Origin: Streptomyces halobius
GTDB lineage: Bacteria; Actinomycetota; Actinomycetes; Streptomycetales; Streptomycetaceae
Direction: 5' to 3'
DNA: 64,000 nt
Assembly (NCBI RefSeq): GCF_023277745.1
Contig: NZ_CP086322.1
Coordinates: forward strand, 7,874,001-7,938,000
The translations under genes and the position numbers were made by a program. The notes under the pieces were generated by a model. That model did no database searches. It was not told where the DNA came from and saw nothing but the letters and a program-made list of their open reading frames with translations. This document shows, piece by piece, positions 63,326 to 64,000 of the stretch; the stretch's first letter is position 1; each line of letters begins with the position of its first letter.

Positions 63326-64000
63326 TGACCATGTCAGTTGCCGGCGTGCTGGCCGACACGGCGGCGCAGCGACCAGCCCACTCTGCCCTGATCTACGAGG
63401 GCGAGCACATCACCTACGGGTGGTTGTGGGAACAGGCGCGTCGCTACGCCGCCGTGCTGCGAGCCAACGGGGTACGGCCAGGAGACCGGGTCGCCGTGCT
63501 CCTGACCGACACCCCGCAGTTTCCCGTGGTGTACTTCGGCGTGCTGACGGCCGGCGCCGTCGCGGTTCCGCTGAATGCCTTGTCCACGGCGGCGGAGATC
63601 GAGCACGTACTGACCGATGCCGACGTCGGCTTTCTGGTGTGCGCCGCCGCGCTGCTCGATCAGGCGAAAGAGGCGGCGGCGCCGCTCGGCACAACACTCC
63701 TCACCATCGGGCCCGGCCCTGCGGGCACGGTCGACCTGGAGCACGCGGCACAGGAGACAGCGCCGGTCGAGACGTCCGCGGTGCGGGATCCCGACGATGT
63801 CGCCGTCGTGTTCTACACCTCCGGCACCACGGGTGAGCCGAAAGGCGTCATGCTCACCCACCGGAATATTCGGTACAACGTCGAAAGGATGGTCACCACT
63901 CCATACGCGTTCCGGAGTGACGACGTATTGCTCGGGTGCCTGCCGCTGGCACACGGCTTCGGCCAGATCTGCGGCATGCTGACCGGCTTCCGCGCCGGCA
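63325..64000 (+). CDS. AMP-forming acyl-CoA ligase (3' end outside window)
   Basis: The first 225 codons of an ANL-family ligase: ALIYEGEHITYGWLWEQARR, RPGDRVAVLLTDTPQFPVVY, VPLNALSTAAEIEHVL, ATP loop VVFYTSGTTGEPKGVMLTHR, then LPLAHGFGQICGM. In C5N pathways the partner ligase activates 5-aminolevulinate as CoA ester, which cyclises to 2-amino-3-hydroxycyclopent-2-enone. The overlap with the aminolevulinate synthase stop supports that role. An amide synthetase would be expected further on, beyond the window. Confidence 0.9.
   Translation, partial: MTMSVAGVLADTAAQRPAHSALIYEGEHITYGWLWEQARRYAAVLRANGVRPGDRVAVLLTDTPQFPVVYFGVLTAGAVAVPLNALSTAAEIEHVLTDADVGFLVCAAALLDQAKEAAAPLGTTLLTIGPGPAGTVDLEHAAQETAPVETSAVRDPDDVAVVFYTSGTTGEPKGVMLTHRNIRYNVERMVTTPYAFRSDDVLLGCLPLAHGFGQICGMLTGFRAG

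Overview
The window is chromosomal DNA from a high-GC actinomycete, almost certainly Streptomyces or a close relative. Reasons: GC-rich third codon positions throughout, many GTG starts, 4-bp ATGA/GTGA gene overlaps, and family content such as GuaB1, DUF5995, an EccA-like AAA ATPase, class II DAHP synthase and a riboflavin operon with RibM. Both ends cut through genes.

Core chromosome, about 1-23.8 kb. The end of guaB1 is followed by a candidate lysine-catabolism group: cationic amino-acid permease, Lrp/AsnC regulator, a DavA-like amidase carrying a perfect (DGGSAA)7 insertion, and a DavB-like lysine 2-monooxygenase. After a DUF5995 gene comes a graveyard of transporter remnants (MFS joined to uracil permease) and an SDR gene. 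An FMN riboswitch then leads the riboflavin operon ribD-ribE-ribM-ribBA-ribH, followed by hisE, hisG, a PH-domain membrane protein and two CNNM/CorC-type membrane proteins. An EccA-like ATPase and a uridine-kinase-like gene lie on the minus strand, then a secreted C39-like peptidase.

Integrated island, about 23.8-40.8 kb. A tyrosine recombinase lies 4 bp after the C39 peptidase gene. Its cargo is two regulatory or phosphotransferase genes on the minus strand and a tightly coupled plus-strand operon of about 15 genes. The operon encodes a GT-B-like protein, a thymidylate-synthase homologue with the cytosine-type Asn-to-Asp change, a carbamoyltransferase, a CgeB-like glycosyltransferase, a P-loop kinase, a methyltransferase, two APH-fold kinases around a histidine phosphatase, a sugar-nucleotide epimerase, a divergent SAH-hydrolase-like enzyme and a truncated NUDIX protein. 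I infer a pathway that makes a modified, carbamoylated and probably glycosylated pyrimidine nucleoside or nucleotide. I do not recognise it as a described system, and it is the main discovery candidate. The right border is a scar of helicase and ISAs1 fragments joined to a decapitated FAD-oxidase pseudogene.

Phenazine cluster, about 41.9 kb to beyond 64 kb. A VOC protein, an internally deleted IS110 transposase and a methyltransferase precede a 35-bp palindrome. Then follow an SDR, a frameshifted two-component flavin monooxygenase, phzB-phzD-phzE-(YdhR-like)-phzF-phzG, a flavin reductase and a WrbA-like protein. Next come a free-standing adenylation domain with its carrier protein, a KASIII-like enzyme, a LuxE/phenylacetate-ligase-like protein, a methyltransferase embedded in adenylation-subdomain remnants, a LuxC-like reductase and phzC. 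After an ISL3 scar, a 5-aminolevulinate synthase and an AMP ligase (cut by the window end) suggest a C5N (2-amino-3-hydroxycyclopentenone) branch. The cluster should make a phenazine decorated with an aminoacyl or acyl unit and possibly a C5N amide.
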